Shown: piece after piece, positions 18,616 through 28,265 of the stretch
Position numbering within the stretch: position 1 is the first letter of the stretch
Layout: each line of letters opens with the position of its first letter
DNA from: Superficieibacter electus
GTDB taxonomy: Bacteria > Pseudomonadota > Gammaproteobacteria > Enterobacterales > Enterobacteriaceae
Direction: 5' to 3'
Assembly: GCF_002915575.1 (NCBI RefSeq)
Contig: NZ_PQGD01000003.1
Span: 247,044-311,043 of the forward strand
DNA length: 64,000 nt
Notes under the pieces: model-generated
Told to the model about the DNA's origin: nothing
What the model saw: the letters and a program-made list of their open reading frames with translations, nothing else
The model's database searches: none
Made by a program: the position numbers and the translations under genes

Positions 18616-20271
18616 TTATTTCAGGCGCTGCGCGTCAATGCCATAAACGGCGATAGCCTGCGTCTTACTGATATACCCGGCGGCAACATCGGCAAGAATA
18701 TCGTTTTCTGCCCGTTGCTGCGGTTTTCCCCAGCCGCCACCACCGGGCATCTCCAGCACCAGTCGGTCATCGATGGGAATTTCCTGGATACCTTTAGGGT
18801 TGAGCGCCTGACCCGAGGCCAGATAAAGTCGCCCGGTACGCCCTGGCAGCCCACCTTCGCTGCCGCGTGCGGGATGATTAACCCGGTCAAAGCGCGCATA
18901 GAGTGCCAGCGGCACAGGAAAGCGATTACCGATCACCATTTTTTGCCCCAGCCCGCCGCGAAATTGTCCCGCGCCGCCGGAATCCTGAAGCAGGGATTTC
19001 TCCCACACCACCACGCTGGTCATGGCTTCAGTGATTTCCACCGGCACGTTTTTAACGCCCGAAGGAAACGGCGTCGCGGAAAGCCCGTCGCTCTGCGGCC
19101 TGGCTCCCGCACCGCCGCTGTGAAAGCTGGTCGTCATATAGGCTTTACCCCATGCGGAGGCAGGCGCGGCCAGCCTTACATTCCACAGGCTGCCGGTACT
19201 TTCCGCCGGGGTTTTATCGGCGAGGATCTGGCGCAGGCAGCCGAAAATAAGGTCCGGCAAAAACATGCCGACCAGCGAGCGGGCCACCACCGGGCGTGGC
19301 CAGTGGGCGTTCGCAATACAGTCTTCAGGTGCCGTTAGCGTAATGCACCCCAGCGTCGCCGCATTATTCGGCAGCGCGGGGGCGATCAGGCTCTTCACGC
19401 CAAACGCCGCGTAGGCTTCGGTGTAGCACAGCGGGCAGTTGATGCCAAAGCGCGACGGCCCGGAGGTGCCTTCCATATCAATGTGAATACCACTGTCGTT
19501 GATGGTGACTGCGGCCATCAGGTCGATGGGCTGTTCATAGCCGTCAACGCGCATACTGTTGCGCCAGGTGCCGTGCGGCAAGCGGCTGATAGCGGCCATC
19601 ATCGCCCGCTGGCTAAAGTCGAGGATACGCGCGCCGACCCCGGTAAAATCATCCAGTGCGTACTCGTCCATCACTTTTTGCAGACGGCGATTGCCCACAT
19701 CATTACAGGCCATCAGGGCGAAAATATCGCCTTCAACCTGTACCGGCTCCCTGACGTTAGCGCGAATAATGTGTAGCAGACTTTCGTTCACTACTCCGCC
19801 CGAAGCGAGCTTCATGATGGGAATAAATAGCCCCTCACCAAACACCTGACGCGATTCCGGCGACGGCCCATTGCCGCCGATATCCACAACGTGGGTCGTA
19901 CAGGCGAAGAGCGCCACCGCGCGACCGTGACGAAACACCGGTGTCACTACCGAAATATCAGACAGATGGCCGGTCGCTTTCCACGGATCATTAGTAATCA
20001 GTACATCGCCCTGCGCCAGCGAGTCCAGCGGAAAAGCAGCCAAAAAATGTTTCACCGAGCGGGCCATCGAATTCACATGGCCCGGGGTGCCGGTCACCGC
20101 CTGGGCCAGCATGTCACCGTCGCGGGAAAAGACCCCGGCGGACACATCTCCCGCCTCACGGGTCGACGTACTAAAACCGGCACGGATAAGGCTCCGCGCC
20201 TGCTCTTCTACCGCCGCAATCAGGCGGCTCCAGATAACCTGTAACTGTATATCGGAAATAGTGGCGCTCAT
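18616..20271 (-). CDS. hyuB: Hydantoinase B/oxoprolinase family subunit (HyuB)
   Basis: This 551-residue protein matches the hydantoinase B/oxoprolinase family: an N-terminal FSTSTREAGDVSAGVFSRDGDMLAQ segment (reported here in pieces: FSTSTREAGD near residue 33 and SRDGDMLAQ near 49), ITNDPWKATGHLSDI near 92, and a C-terminal GGGGWGKP. With HyuA it forms ATP-dependent amidohydrolases or carboxylases acting on cyclic amides (5-oxoproline, N-methylhydantoin) or ketones (acetophenone carboxylase). It overlaps hyuA by 4 bases. The genes run A then B on the minus strand. Substrate cannot be assigned from sequence; a peptide-type importer and an MmgE/PrpD protein in the same cluster argue for an amide- or carboxylate-containing compound. 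Confidence 0.88.
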   Translation of the reverse strand: MSATISDIQLQVIWSRLIAAVEEQARSLIRAGFSTSTREAGDVSAGVFSRDGDMLAQAVTGTPGHVNSMARSVKHFLAAFPLDSLAQGDVLITNDPWKATGHLSDISVVTPVFRHGRAVALFACTTHVVDIGGNGPSPESRQVFGEGLFIPIMKLASGGVVNESLLHIIRANVREPVQVEGDIFALMACNDVGNRRLQKVMDEYALDDFTGVGARILDFSQRAMMAAISRLPHGTWRNSMRVDGYEQPIDLMAAVTINDSGIHIDMEGTSGPSRFGINCPLCYTEAYAAFGVKSLIAPALPNNAATLGCITLTAPEDCIANAHWPRPVVARSLVGMFLPDLIFGCLRQILADKTPAESTGSLWNVRLAAPASAWGKAYMTTSFHSGGAGARPQSDGLSATPFPSGVKNVPVEITEAMTSVVVWEKSLLQDSGGAGQFRGGLGQKMVIGNRFPVPLALYARFDRVNHPARGSEGGLPGRTGRLYLASGQALNPKGIQEIPIDDRLVLEMPGGGGWGKPQQRAENDILADVAAGYISKTQAIAVYGIDAQRLK

Positions 20272-22367
20272 TTTCCCTCCCGGTTGGCATGCAAAATCAG
20301 ATGCTGATCGCGGCTTACACTGACGCTGAAGCCCTGCGGCACAACAGTATTGGTTTCACTTTCCGCGATAATTGCCGGCCCCTGTAAGCGTGCGCCGGGG
20401 CGTAAATCTTCACGCCGGAAAACGCCCGCGGGCTGTGCGGTAAGCGTGGCGAGGTCGACCAGCCTCTGCTCGTGCTGCGGCTCAGGCGTGTAAACTTCCT
20501 GCACCAGCGCGGCGGGGAGCGGTTGGACCGGGGTGTGGAGGCTAAGCCTCAAACCCCAGGTCAGGCACTCCACCTGCATCCCGGGAATAATGCGGTGAAA
20601 ATGACGGGCGTATTCTTCTTCAAAGCGAGCGGTAAGCCAGGCCACATCGCGCTCCTCATAGCGTATTTTTCCGCTTAACCGCACCGGAATTTCATGCCCC
20701 TGTCCCTGATAACGCATGTAAACCGTGTGTTCCTGATGCAGTGCGGCATCCTGCTGAGGACTGACCGCCAGTGTGGCTTTTGCCTGCTGATATAACTGGT
20801 CAAAAATGGCATTTACCTGCTGAGCATCAAAGCTATTCAGTGCCAGAAGGTGTGTTTTCACGACTTCGCAGGCCAGCGGCGCGAGCAGAAAACCATGGGC
20901 CGAGCCGACGCCCGCGCCTTTGGGCACAATAATTTGCGTAATGCCCATTTTTTGCGCGACACGCGCCGCATGCATCGGTGCCGCGCCGCCAAAGGCAATC
21001 AGCGTCCTCCCTTCCAGAGTTAGCCCCCGGTCAGTCGCATGAACCCGCGCGGCATTGGCCATATTCTCATCAACCACTTCAACCATCGCCATCGCGGCCT
21101 GCTGCCCCTCATCATCGCTCTCATCGCTAAGATGGGTTTGCAGCGCACGCACGGCATTGGCCTTCGACAGCGCGATCTTGCCGCCAGCAAAGCGTGATGT
21201 CTCTATTTTGCCCAGCAACAGATCGGCATCGGTGATTGCCGGTAATTCACCGCCACGCCCGTAACAGGCGGGGCCAGGCTCCGAGCCGCTGCTTTCAGGG
21301 CCGACATCGATCAGTCCCAGTGCATTACGCTTCGCCAGCGAACCGCCACCCGCGCCGATTTCGACCATATCGACTACCGGAATACGCAGCGGCATACCGC
21401 TGCCTTTCAGAAAGCGATACGCTCGTGCCACCTCAAGCTCACGACCGTATTGCGGAACGCCATTATCAATAAACACCACTTTTGCCGTGGTACCGCCCAT
21501 ATCAAAAGCAACGGCTTGTGCGATCCCCGCTTCACGGGCAATATGCGCGGCAAAAACAGCCCCACCCGCCGGGCCGGATTCCACCAGCAGCACCGGAAAG
21601 CGGCAGGCCTGTTCAAGCGAAGTCAGACCGCCATTTGACATCATCAGCAGGGTCTGACCTGCGATACCGCGCAGGCGTAACCCGCGATCCAGCCGTTGCA
21701 GATAGCGGGCGATGACCGGCTGGACGTAAGCATTGGCGCAGGCGGTGGAAATCCGCTCATACTCACGGATCTCCGGGCATACCTCATGCGACAGAGTAAT
21801 CGCCAGCTCAGGCCGCGCCTGACGGAGAAATGCCGCCGCCTGAAGCTCGTGATCGCCGTTAACATAACTGTGCAGAAATCCAATCGCGACGGAGGTGATC
21901 TCCTGCGCATCCAGTTGCGGCAGCAGCGCCGCAAGCGACTGGTGATCCAGCGGTTTCAATACGCTACCGTCGGCAGCCAGCCGCTCAGCCACTTCGAATC
22001 GCCGCTCACGCGGAACCAGCGGCTGCGGGCGTTGCATATAAAGATCTGAAACATCAAAGCGATGTTCATGGGCGATTTCCAGCGTATCGCGAAAGCCTGC
22101 GGTAGTAATTAACGCCGTTTTGGCCCCTTTACGCTCAATCAGCGCATTGGTGGCAAGGGTTGTGCCATGCACAATGGCGCTGACCTGAGCGGCTGACGTC
22201 GCCGTTTCATGTAGCAGTTCGTCAATACCCTGCAAGACCGCCTCTTCTGGCGCACCGTGCGTCGTCAGTCGTTTGGCGGACACCAGCGTGCCGTCGGCGC
22301 GCTGCAAGACAATATCGGTAAAGGTACCGCCGATATCGACAGCTATTCGGGTTCCTCGTTGTGACAT
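20268..22367 (-). CDS. hyuA: Hydantoinase A/oxoprolinase family subunit (HyuA)
   Basis: This 699-residue protein carries the HyuA actin-like ATPase domains. The phosphate loop AVDIGGTFTD is at residues 8-17. HGTTLATNALIERKG lies near 67, FDMGGTTAKVVFIDNG near 287, and the diagnostic GAGGGSLA near 335. The subunit binds ATP and, with HyuB, hydrolyses cyclic amides or carboxylates ketones. The N-terminal Hydant_A_N domain, central hydantoinase A domain and C-terminal domain all appear complete. The gene follows the binding-protein gene by 86 bases and overlaps hyuB. A 5-oxoprolinase, N-methylhydantoinase or acetone/acetophenone carboxylase activity all remain possible. Confidence 0.9.
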   Translation of the reverse strand: MSQRGTRIAVDIGGTFTDIVLQRADGTLVSAKRLTTHGAPEEAVLQGIDELLHETATSAAQVSAIVHGTTLATNALIERKGAKTALITTAGFRDTLEIAHEHRFDVSDLYMQRPQPLVPRERRFEVAERLAADGSVLKPLDHQSLAALLPQLDAQEITSVAIGFLHSYVNGDHELQAAAFLRQARPELAITLSHEVCPEIREYERISTACANAYVQPVIARYLQRLDRGLRLRGIAGQTLLMMSNGGLTSLEQACRFPVLLVESGPAGGAVFAAHIAREAGIAQAVAFDMGGTTAKVVFIDNGVPQYGRELEVARAYRFLKGSGMPLRIPVVDMVEIGAGGGSLAKRNALGLIDVGPESSGSEPGPACYGRGGELPAITDADLLLGKIETSRFAGGKIALSKANAVRALQTHLSDESDDEGQQAAMAMVEVVDENMANAARVHATDRGLTLEGRTLIAFGGAAPMHAARVAQKMGITQIIVPKGAGVGSAHGFLLAPLACEVVKTHLLALNSFDAQQVNAIFDQLYQQAKATLAVSPQQDAALHQEHTVYMRYQGQGHEIPVRLSGKIRYEERDVAWLTARFEEEYARHFHRIIPGMQVECLTWGLRLSLHTPVQPLPAALVQEVYTPEPQHEQRLVDLATLTAQPAGVFRREDLRPGARLQGPAIIAESETNTVVPQGFSVSVSRDQHLILHANREGK

Positions 22368-22452
22368 AACCGGTTTCCGTTTTATAAACTTAATGAGTTG
22401 CTGACAGCAGACTGGTACAGCGGATTAACAGTGCGCCCGTTTGGCCAATGTT

Positions 22453-24087
22453 TCATTTTTGCGATTCCACACTGCCAGTCGTGCCGATATCCATGGCGAT
22501 AGTTTGTTCATCGCTGCGCCCCGGATAGACCAGCGGTTTACGCAGTCCCCAGACGTTGATGGGATGGTAAAGCGGCAGCAGCGCCACATCCGCGATAGCC
22601 AGTTCAATGGCAGAGGAAAAAAGCGCTTCACGTTTTGAATCGTCGAGGGTAATCAGGCCCTGCTCGATAAGCGCATCCACTTTTTTATTGCTGTAGAAAG
22701 AGCGGTTGCTGGAGCCGAACCCCTTCTCTTTGTCGATGGTGTGCAGCAGCGAACGCAGGGGTGAGGATGATTCTCCGGTGGCGCTGCCGTAGCCGACGAG
22801 AAAGAAGCTGAAGTCGCTGCCGTTAGCATCGCCGGTCACACGCTTGTAGAATACGCTGCTGGGCATGGTCTCGACCTCGGTTTTGATACCCACTCGCGAT
22901 AGCATTTGCGCGACGGCCTGCGCCACGGCACTGTCACGAATAAACCGATCGTTTGGTGAATGCAGCGTAATGCGAAAGCCCTGCGGATACCCGGCAGCAG
23001 TAAGCAGCGCTTTGGCTTTTTGCGGATCTGCGCGCACGGGTTTAATAGCATTGCTATGGCCGAAAATACCCTGCGGTACTAGCTGGCTGGCAACTTCCGC
23101 GGCGTCGGTCAGAATGTGCCTGACGATCAGTTGGGTATCAATCGCCAGTTGAAATGCCTGGCGGACCCGCAAATCCAGCAGCGGATTATCTATCGGCTGA
23201 CCCGCATTATCGCGAATAAACGGCGAACGCTTGCGCCCGTGATCGAAGCTGAGAAAAATCGCCCTATTGGTCACGCTGCGGGTCAGGTTAATCGCGCCAT
23301 TGGATTTCAGACGGGCAATATCGGTGGGTGCCACTTTTTCAATGACATTGACATCGCCTGACAGCAGTGCTGCCACGCGCGCACCGTCTGCGCTAATGGG
23401 CCGAATGGTGATCTCTTTCCATTGTGGCTTGTCACTCCAGTAGTTCTCATTACGGGTGAGGACAATACGGTTGCCGGGAATGTAGTTAACCAACTTATAC
23501 GGCCCCGTACCATTCACAGCCTTGCCGCTGTTATAATCTGCGGTGGTCGCCTTTGCGGCGCTGCGGCTAATAATCGCCACTGTTGCCAGTTCGTTAGGCA
23601 CGATTGGATTGGGGGCCGCGGTTTTTATTCTGAATACGCTATCGCTGATTTTGACAACGGTTTTATCATGCAAATAGGTTCGTAACGCGAAGGGTGATCC
23701 AACAATATGGCTGGCGCGGTCAAAAGAAAAAATAACATCATCGACAGTTAATGGCTCACCGTTATGAAACTTCACGTTTGGCTGTAATTCAAATTCCCAG
23801 GTCGTATCATCAATCACTTTCCAGGATTTCGCTAATCCTGGCCGCGGGCGCTGTGTATTATCAGACTTTACCAGACGGTCAAATAAATAGGTCGTTAATG
23901 CCGCATTGGCACTGACAATATGCCAATGCGGATCGAGCGAAGATGGCTCATTGCTGAACCCCAATACCAGGCTATCCGCTGACTGGGCAGCCCAGCCCGT
24001 CACTGGCCAGCTGACCGCGAGAGGAATAAACGACGCTGCTGCCAGCGCGCCAGTACGGAAGAGAAATTGTCTTCTGTTAATACCCAT
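22453..24087 (-). CDS. Peptide/opine-type ABC transporter substrate-binding protein (family 5), Tat signal
   Basis: This is a periplasmic binding protein of 544 residues in the DppA/OppA family (SBP_bac_5). The N-terminus MGINRRQFLFRTGALAAAS has a twin-arginine motif and a hydrophobic stretch, so export through Tat is likely. The mature part contains LVLGFSNEPSSLDPHW and FELQPNVKFHNGEPLTVDDV, typical of the family. I chose ATG 24087 because AGGAG lies 8 bases upstream and the signal begins there. It should feed the DppB/DppC-like permeases and fused ATPase encoded upstream in the same direction. Family ligands include peptides, opines, nickel, glutathione and heme; the ligand here is unknown. 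Confidence 0.88.
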   Translation of the reverse strand: MGINRRQFLFRTGALAAASFIPLAVSWPVTGWAAQSADSLVLGFSNEPSSLDPHWHIVSANAALTTYLFDRLVKSDNTQRPRPGLAKSWKVIDDTTWEFELQPNVKFHNGEPLTVDDVIFSFDRASHIVGSPFALRTYLHDKTVVKISDSVFRIKTAAPNPIVPNELATVAIISRSAAKATTADYNSGKAVNGTGPYKLVNYIPGNRIVLTRNENYWSDKPQWKEITIRPISADGARVAALLSGDVNVIEKVAPTDIARLKSNGAINLTRSVTNRAIFLSFDHGRKRSPFIRDNAGQPIDNPLLDLRVRQAFQLAIDTQLIVRHILTDAAEVASQLVPQGIFGHSNAIKPVRADPQKAKALLTAAGYPQGFRITLHSPNDRFIRDSAVAQAVAQMLSRVGIKTEVETMPSSVFYKRVTGDANGSDFSFFLVGYGSATGESSSPLRSLLHTIDKEKGFGSSNRSFYSNKKVDALIEQGLITLDDSKREALFSSAIELAIADVALLPLYHPINVWGLRKPLVYPGRSDEQTIAMDIGTTGSVESQK

Positions 24088-24248
24088 GACTGTCTCCTGG
24101 TGATTAATTTTGGATAAATTATATTTATTAACTTGTTTTATGCTAAAAACCGAAAGTGCATTTTCCGTACCTGCGACAGAATAAACCATGGCGCAGTTTT
24201 ATTTTAATAAACAATATCACTATGGATATATTTAATATTGAATAACTA

Positions 24249-25601
24249 TTATTGGTCACACTCTAACAAATGATAAATAGCCATTTCACCAATGCAGGGT
24301 ACCTGTTCAATATTCTGTAATGTATGCCACAAGCCAGTGATATTTTCTGATATGCCGCCCCAGCGCAGGCAATCATCAAATTTTTTACGCCGCTGTTGCG
24401 CAGTTAATGGCACTCGCGGATCGCCGGTGGCATAGCGTATCGGCGGACTGCAAAGCGTGTCACCTTGTCGAAACACAATCTCGATCTGGTCATGCAATGC
24501 GAAACCTTCTCGCTCGGGATCGGCCTTTGCACTGGCGATGCGTTCACAGCAAGCCATAAGGAGCTTCACCTGTGCACGTGCACGCCGTTCTTGCTGCAAG
24601 GAATACAGCGTGATTTCGCCATCAACAAGCGCGCTTGCCGCCGCAAACTCCAGACTAAAGCCACTCTGCGTGCGGTCTTGTGGCTCACGAAAGCGCAAAA
24701 TATCGCTATGGCGCTGGCTGGTCGTCAGGCGAATACGCACAATATCCGCCGTGCGCGACGCCACCAGCGGATGAAGCTGGCAGGCGGCATCCACAATCCG
24801 GTGGGCGGCATAACATAGCGGATAATATTTGATCGCTGTAGGCTGACGCGCCAGTAACCAGTCCTGCTGCCCCAATGCCAGGGCCGTCGTTCTGTCTGCG
24901 GGATGATGCGGCGACCAGGTATTCAGCCAGCCGTTATCCTGCTCCAGAATAGCGTCATTGCCCGTAATACCCTGACGTGCCAGCAATGCGGAAAACACCC
25001 CTGCTTTGGCGGCAAAACCAAGATGCAACGCTTTAACCGGCGTGCCGAAATTCGCCATCAGTCCCGCGCTTTGCGAGGCAGCAATCGCCAGCGCATGCCG
25101 GGCCTGATCCGTATTCAGTGCAAGCGCCGACGCACAGGCTGCGGCAGCTGCCACAGGACCGATTAAACCACTGGGATGCCAACCCGCCGCATGAGCCAGT
25201 ACCGGGTGGCGTCGACGTAGTTCGCCCCAGATTTCGTACCCCGTGGCCCAGGCCATCAGTAACGCACGTCCTGACAGCGGAAAGCGCTTTGCCAGCGCCA
25301 GCAATGCCGGGATCAGCGTCGCACCCGGATGCCCGCCCAGCGCAACGTTGTCATAGTCCAGTATATGCGCGGCAGTCCCCGCCTGAAGCGCGAGGGCAAG
25401 AATATCCGGCGGCGTGCCATCTGCCAGCAGGCGCTGCGTTTGTACCAGCCTGACGACGGTATCATCGTTTCGTCCGGCCAGCATCACAGCAATCGTATCG
25501 ATCAGATCGCGCCTGGCATAATCCAGTGCTGCATCGCTAATCGGTCTCTGGCTGGCGCTGGCAATCATATCGCCAAATTCGCGGGTAAGCATTCTGACCA
25601 T
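24249..25601 (-). CDS. MmgE/PrpD-family protein (copy 3)
   Basis: This is the third MmgE/PrpD-family gene in the window, 450 residues. It has RRDLIDTIAVMLAG near residue 30, HILDYDNVALGGHPGAT near 79, and AGWHPSGLIGPVAAAAA near 140, matching family landmarks. It begins one base after the stop of the fused ATPase gene, so it is translationally linked to the importer. Sequence divergence from copies 1 and 2 is high, so it is unlikely to be a recent duplicate. It probably acts as a lyase, epimerase or decarboxylase on an intermediate of the compound imported by this cluster. A 161-base gap then precedes the binding-protein gene. Confidence 0.8.
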   Translation of the reverse strand: MVRMLTREFGDMIASASQRPISDAALDYARRDLIDTIAVMLAGRNDDTVVRLVQTQRLLADGTPPDILALALQAGTAAHILDYDNVALGGHPGATLIPALLALAKRFPLSGRALLMAWATGYEIWGELRRRHPVLAHAAGWHPSGLIGPVAAAAACASALALNTDQARHALAIAASQSAGLMANFGTPVKALHLGFAAKAGVFSALLARQGITGNDAILEQDNGWLNTWSPHHPADRTTALALGQQDWLLARQPTAIKYYPLCYAAHRIVDAACQLHPLVASRTADIVRIRLTTSQRHSDILRFREPQDRTQSGFSLEFAAASALVDGEITLYSLQQERRARAQVKLLMACCERIASAKADPEREGFALHDQIEIVFRQGDTLCSPPIRYATGDPRVPLTAQQRRKKFDDCLRWGGISENITGLWHTLQNIEQVPCIGEMAIYHLLECDQ

Positions 25602-25602
25602 A

Positions 25603-27327
25603 TCAGCAGTTCACCACCACCTGATGTTCCGCCGCTACCTGACGGTAGACTAACGGCGGGATCACGGTATTGACTGGCATAATGGCGTGGGCGATTTCGC
25701 TGTTATCCAGTTCTGGCGTCCTGTTGCGCCGCGCCGGATCGGCGACCGGTACTGCACCAAGTAAACGCCGGGTGTAGGAATGTTGCGCCCGGTGAAAAAT
25801 ATCCTCATTGCGCCCCGCTTCGACTATCACGCCGCGTTGCATCACGGCGACGCGGTGGCTGAACTGTCTGACGACCGACATATCATGAGAAATAAACAAA
25901 AAAGCCGTGCCAAATTTCTGCTGTAGCTCGCTCAGGAGCTGCATAACCTGCATTTTCACCAGCGCATCCAGGGCGGAAACCGATTCGTCAGCAATGATCA
26001 CGTCGGGTTCCAGCATCAGCGCCCGCGCAATGCAGATGCGCTGGCGCTGGCCGCCTGAAAATTGATTGGGATACCGCGATGCCATCTCCGGCGTAAGTCC
26101 CACCAGGTGCAGGAGTTCTGCCACCCGGTCACGCGCCTGTCGCCGTTCACCCGGATGATGATAGACCCACGGTTCGGCAATGGCCTCACCGATGGTCATC
26201 CGCGGATTGAGGCTGGACCATGGGTCCTGGAAGATCATCTGCACACGGCGCGCCAGGTCAGTGCGTAGCGGACGTCCCGCTGCGAGGATTTCTTCACCAT
26301 TCAGGCGTACGCGCCCCGCCTGGGGCGCAACCAGCCCCACCAGCGTTCGGCCCAGCGTGGATTTGCCGCTACCCGATTCCCCCACCAGGGCCAGCGTCTC
26401 GCCGCGATTGAGCTGCAAGGAAATCTGCTCCACCGCATGAATACGCTGCGTCACTCGCCCCAGCACACCCGCGCGGAGGTTAAAACGGCAGGTCAGGCCT
26501 TCAACTTCCAGCAGCGGCTCCGCCACGGCGGGCAAGGCGGGCGGATGGATAAGATGGCGGGCGGCCGCAAGCAGCCGCGCGGTGTAGTCATGACGGGGAT
26601 GCGCAAACAGATCGGCGGTGGCATTCATCTCTTTCACCTCTCCTGCCTGCATCACCAGCGTGCGGTCGGCCATTTCAGCGACCACGCCCATATCATGAGT
26701 GATAAACAGAATTGCCATTCCCTCTTCACGCTGCAATTGCCTCAGCAATGCCATAATTTGCGCCTGGATGGTGACATCCAGCGCGGTGGTAGGCTCGTCG
26801 GCAATCAGCACCTTCGGACGTCCTGCCAGCGCCAGAGCAATCATCACCCGCTGGCGCATTCCTCCGGAAAGCTGATGCGGATAATCCTGCATCCGTTTTT
26901 CAGCGGCGGGTATCCGCACTTTCTTTAACAGGCCGATGGCTTCCTGTCGTGCCTCGCGGCGGCGCATCTGCTGATGCTGAATCAAATGCTCGCTTAACTG
27001 ATAACCAATGGTAAAAACCGGGTTCAGGCAATCTTCCTGAAAAACGATGCCGATATCACCACCGCGCACGGCGCGCATCTGTTTTTCACTCAGCGGTAAT
27101 AGCGCCTGCCCGTTCAGCGTTACGCTGCCAGTAATACGGGTATTATGTTCAGGCAACAAACGCATGATCGCCGCCGCCGTCACGCTTTTCCCCGATCCAG
27201 ACTCGCCAACCAGCGCCAGCGTCTTGCCTGCCTCCAGGACAAAAGAAACCTGGCGCACAACAGACCGCCACTGGCTGTCAGACTGAATGTCTACACAGAG
27301 ATTATCGACTTGCAGAACCGGCGTCAT
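25603..27327 (-). CDS. Peptide/opine ABC transporter, fused dual ATPase (DppD-DppF/GsiA type)
   Basis: This single polypeptide of about 574 residues contains two complete ATPase domains, as in GsiA and YejF. The first Walker A GESGSGKS is at residues 41-48 with LSGGMRQRV and [12 protein letters not shown] following. The second Walker A lies about residue 320, with [15 protein letters not shown] and [11 protein letters not shown]; the second Walker B motif ends DES rather than the usual DEP. Each domain is followed by an oligopeptide-type C-terminal extension. I prefer ATG 27327 with GGGAGAGG just upstream over the in-frame ATG 27369, which overlaps the permease gene by 13 bases. It energises uptake through the two permeases encoded just upstream. 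Confidence 0.88.
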   Translation of the reverse strand: MTPVLQVDNLCVDIQSDSQWRSVVRQVSFVLEAGKTLALVGESGSGKSVTAAAIMRLLPEHNTRITGSVTLNGQALLPLSEKQMRAVRGGDIGIVFQEDCLNPVFTIGYQLSEHLIQHQQMRRREARQEAIGLLKKVRIPAAEKRMQDYPHQLSGGMRQRVMIALALAGRPKVLIADEPTTALDVTIQAQIMALLRQLQREEGMAILFITHDMGVVAEMADRTLVMQAGEVKEMNATADLFAHPRHDYTARLLAAARHLIHPPALPAVAEPLLEVEGLTCRFNLRAGVLGRVTQRIHAVEQISLQLNRGETLALVGESGSGKSTLGRTLVGLVAPQAGRVRLNGEEILAAGRPLRTDLARRVQMIFQDPWSSLNPRMTIGEAIAEPWVYHHPGERRQARDRVAELLHLVGLTPEMASRYPNQFSGGQRQRICIARALMLEPDVIIADESVSALDALVKMQVMQLLSELQQKFGTAFLFISHDMSVVRQFSHRVAVMQRGVIVEAGRNEDIFHRAQHSYTRRLLGAVPVADPARRNRTPELDNSEIAHAIMPVNTVIPPLVYRQVAAEHQVVVNC

Positions 27328-27356
27328 AATGCCTCTCCCCGTCGGGGCTAAATCAT

Positions 27357-28265
27357 TTATCGTGTCCATGGATTAAGCACATCCCGCAGGCGATCCCCGG
27401 CCATATTGAGGGCGACAATGGTGATCATCAGTGCAATGCCTGGGTAGAAGCAGATCCAGTATTCACCCGACAACATATATTGATAGCCATTGGCAATAAG
27501 CAGGCCGAGACTCGGTTCGGTCACCGGTACGCCTAAGCCCAGAAAAGACAGCGTCGCTTCCAGCGCAATCGCCCGCGCCACCTGTACGGTAGAAATGACA
27601 ATCAGCGGCGGCAGGCACTGCGGTAAAAGATGGCGAAAAAGAATGCGATGTAAAGGCAGACCGAGGCAGAGCACAGCCTCAATGTAACCTTTCTTACTCT
27701 CGACCAGTGCCGTGCTGCGTGTGGTCCGGGCGTAGGTCGCCCACTCGACGATCACCAGTGCGAGCACCACATTGCCAATGCCTTTACCCAGAAACGCCAA
27801 TAACATGAGCGCCACCAGAATGGCCGGAAACGAGAGCTGTAAATCCACCAGCCGCATAATCAGTGCATCGGTTTTGCCGCCGCGATAAGCCGCCAGCAGG
27901 CCCAGCGACCCACCGATAATCGCCGCGCACACCACAGAAATAAAACCGACGCCCAGCGAAATACGCAACCCGTACATGATTGCCGATAGCATGTCTCGTC
28001 CCTGGTCGTCGCTGCCCAACCAAAAAATAAAACCAGCGCTACTCTGTGCTCCGGGGGCCAGTTGGCCGTCAATGATGCTGAGCTGCTGTAGGTCGTAGGG
28101 ATTCTGCGGGGCCAGCAGCGGCGCGGCAAAGGCGATAACAATAATCAACGCCATCAGCAGCGCGGCAAATAGCGCGCTTTTTGACCGTGCGTAAAGCCGC
28201 AAAAAATATCGTATGCCGGGCGTGCGCGACGGCGTTGATGGAAGTACCACATTTGCCTCAGCCAT
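27357..28265 (-). CDS. Peptide/opine ABC transporter permease (DppC type)
   Basis: This is an inner-membrane permease of 302 residues. The N-terminal segment (RYFLRLYARSKSALFAALL) is the OppC_N region with the first helix, followed by WLGSDDQGRDMLSAIMYG, a DppC-family hallmark, and a five-helix transport domain with an ATPase-docking loop near KKGYIEAVLCLGLP. It overlaps the upstream DppB-like gene by 8 bases, so the two permeases are made together. It forms the translocation channel with the DppB-like subunit. Confidence 0.88.
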   Translation of the reverse strand: MAEANVVLPSTPSRTPGIRYFLRLYARSKSALFAALLMALIIVIAFAAPLLAPQNPYDLQQLSIIDGQLAPGAQSSAGFIFWLGSDDQGRDMLSAIMYGLRISLGVGFISVVCAAIIGGSLGLLAAYRGGKTDALIMRLVDLQLSFPAILVALMLLAFLGKGIGNVVLALVIVEWATYARTTRSTALVESKKGYIEAVLCLGLPLHRILFRHLLPQCLPPLIVISTVQVARAIALEATLSFLGLGVPVTEPSLGLLIANGYQYMLSGEYWICFYPGIALMITIVALNMAGDRLRDVLNPWTR

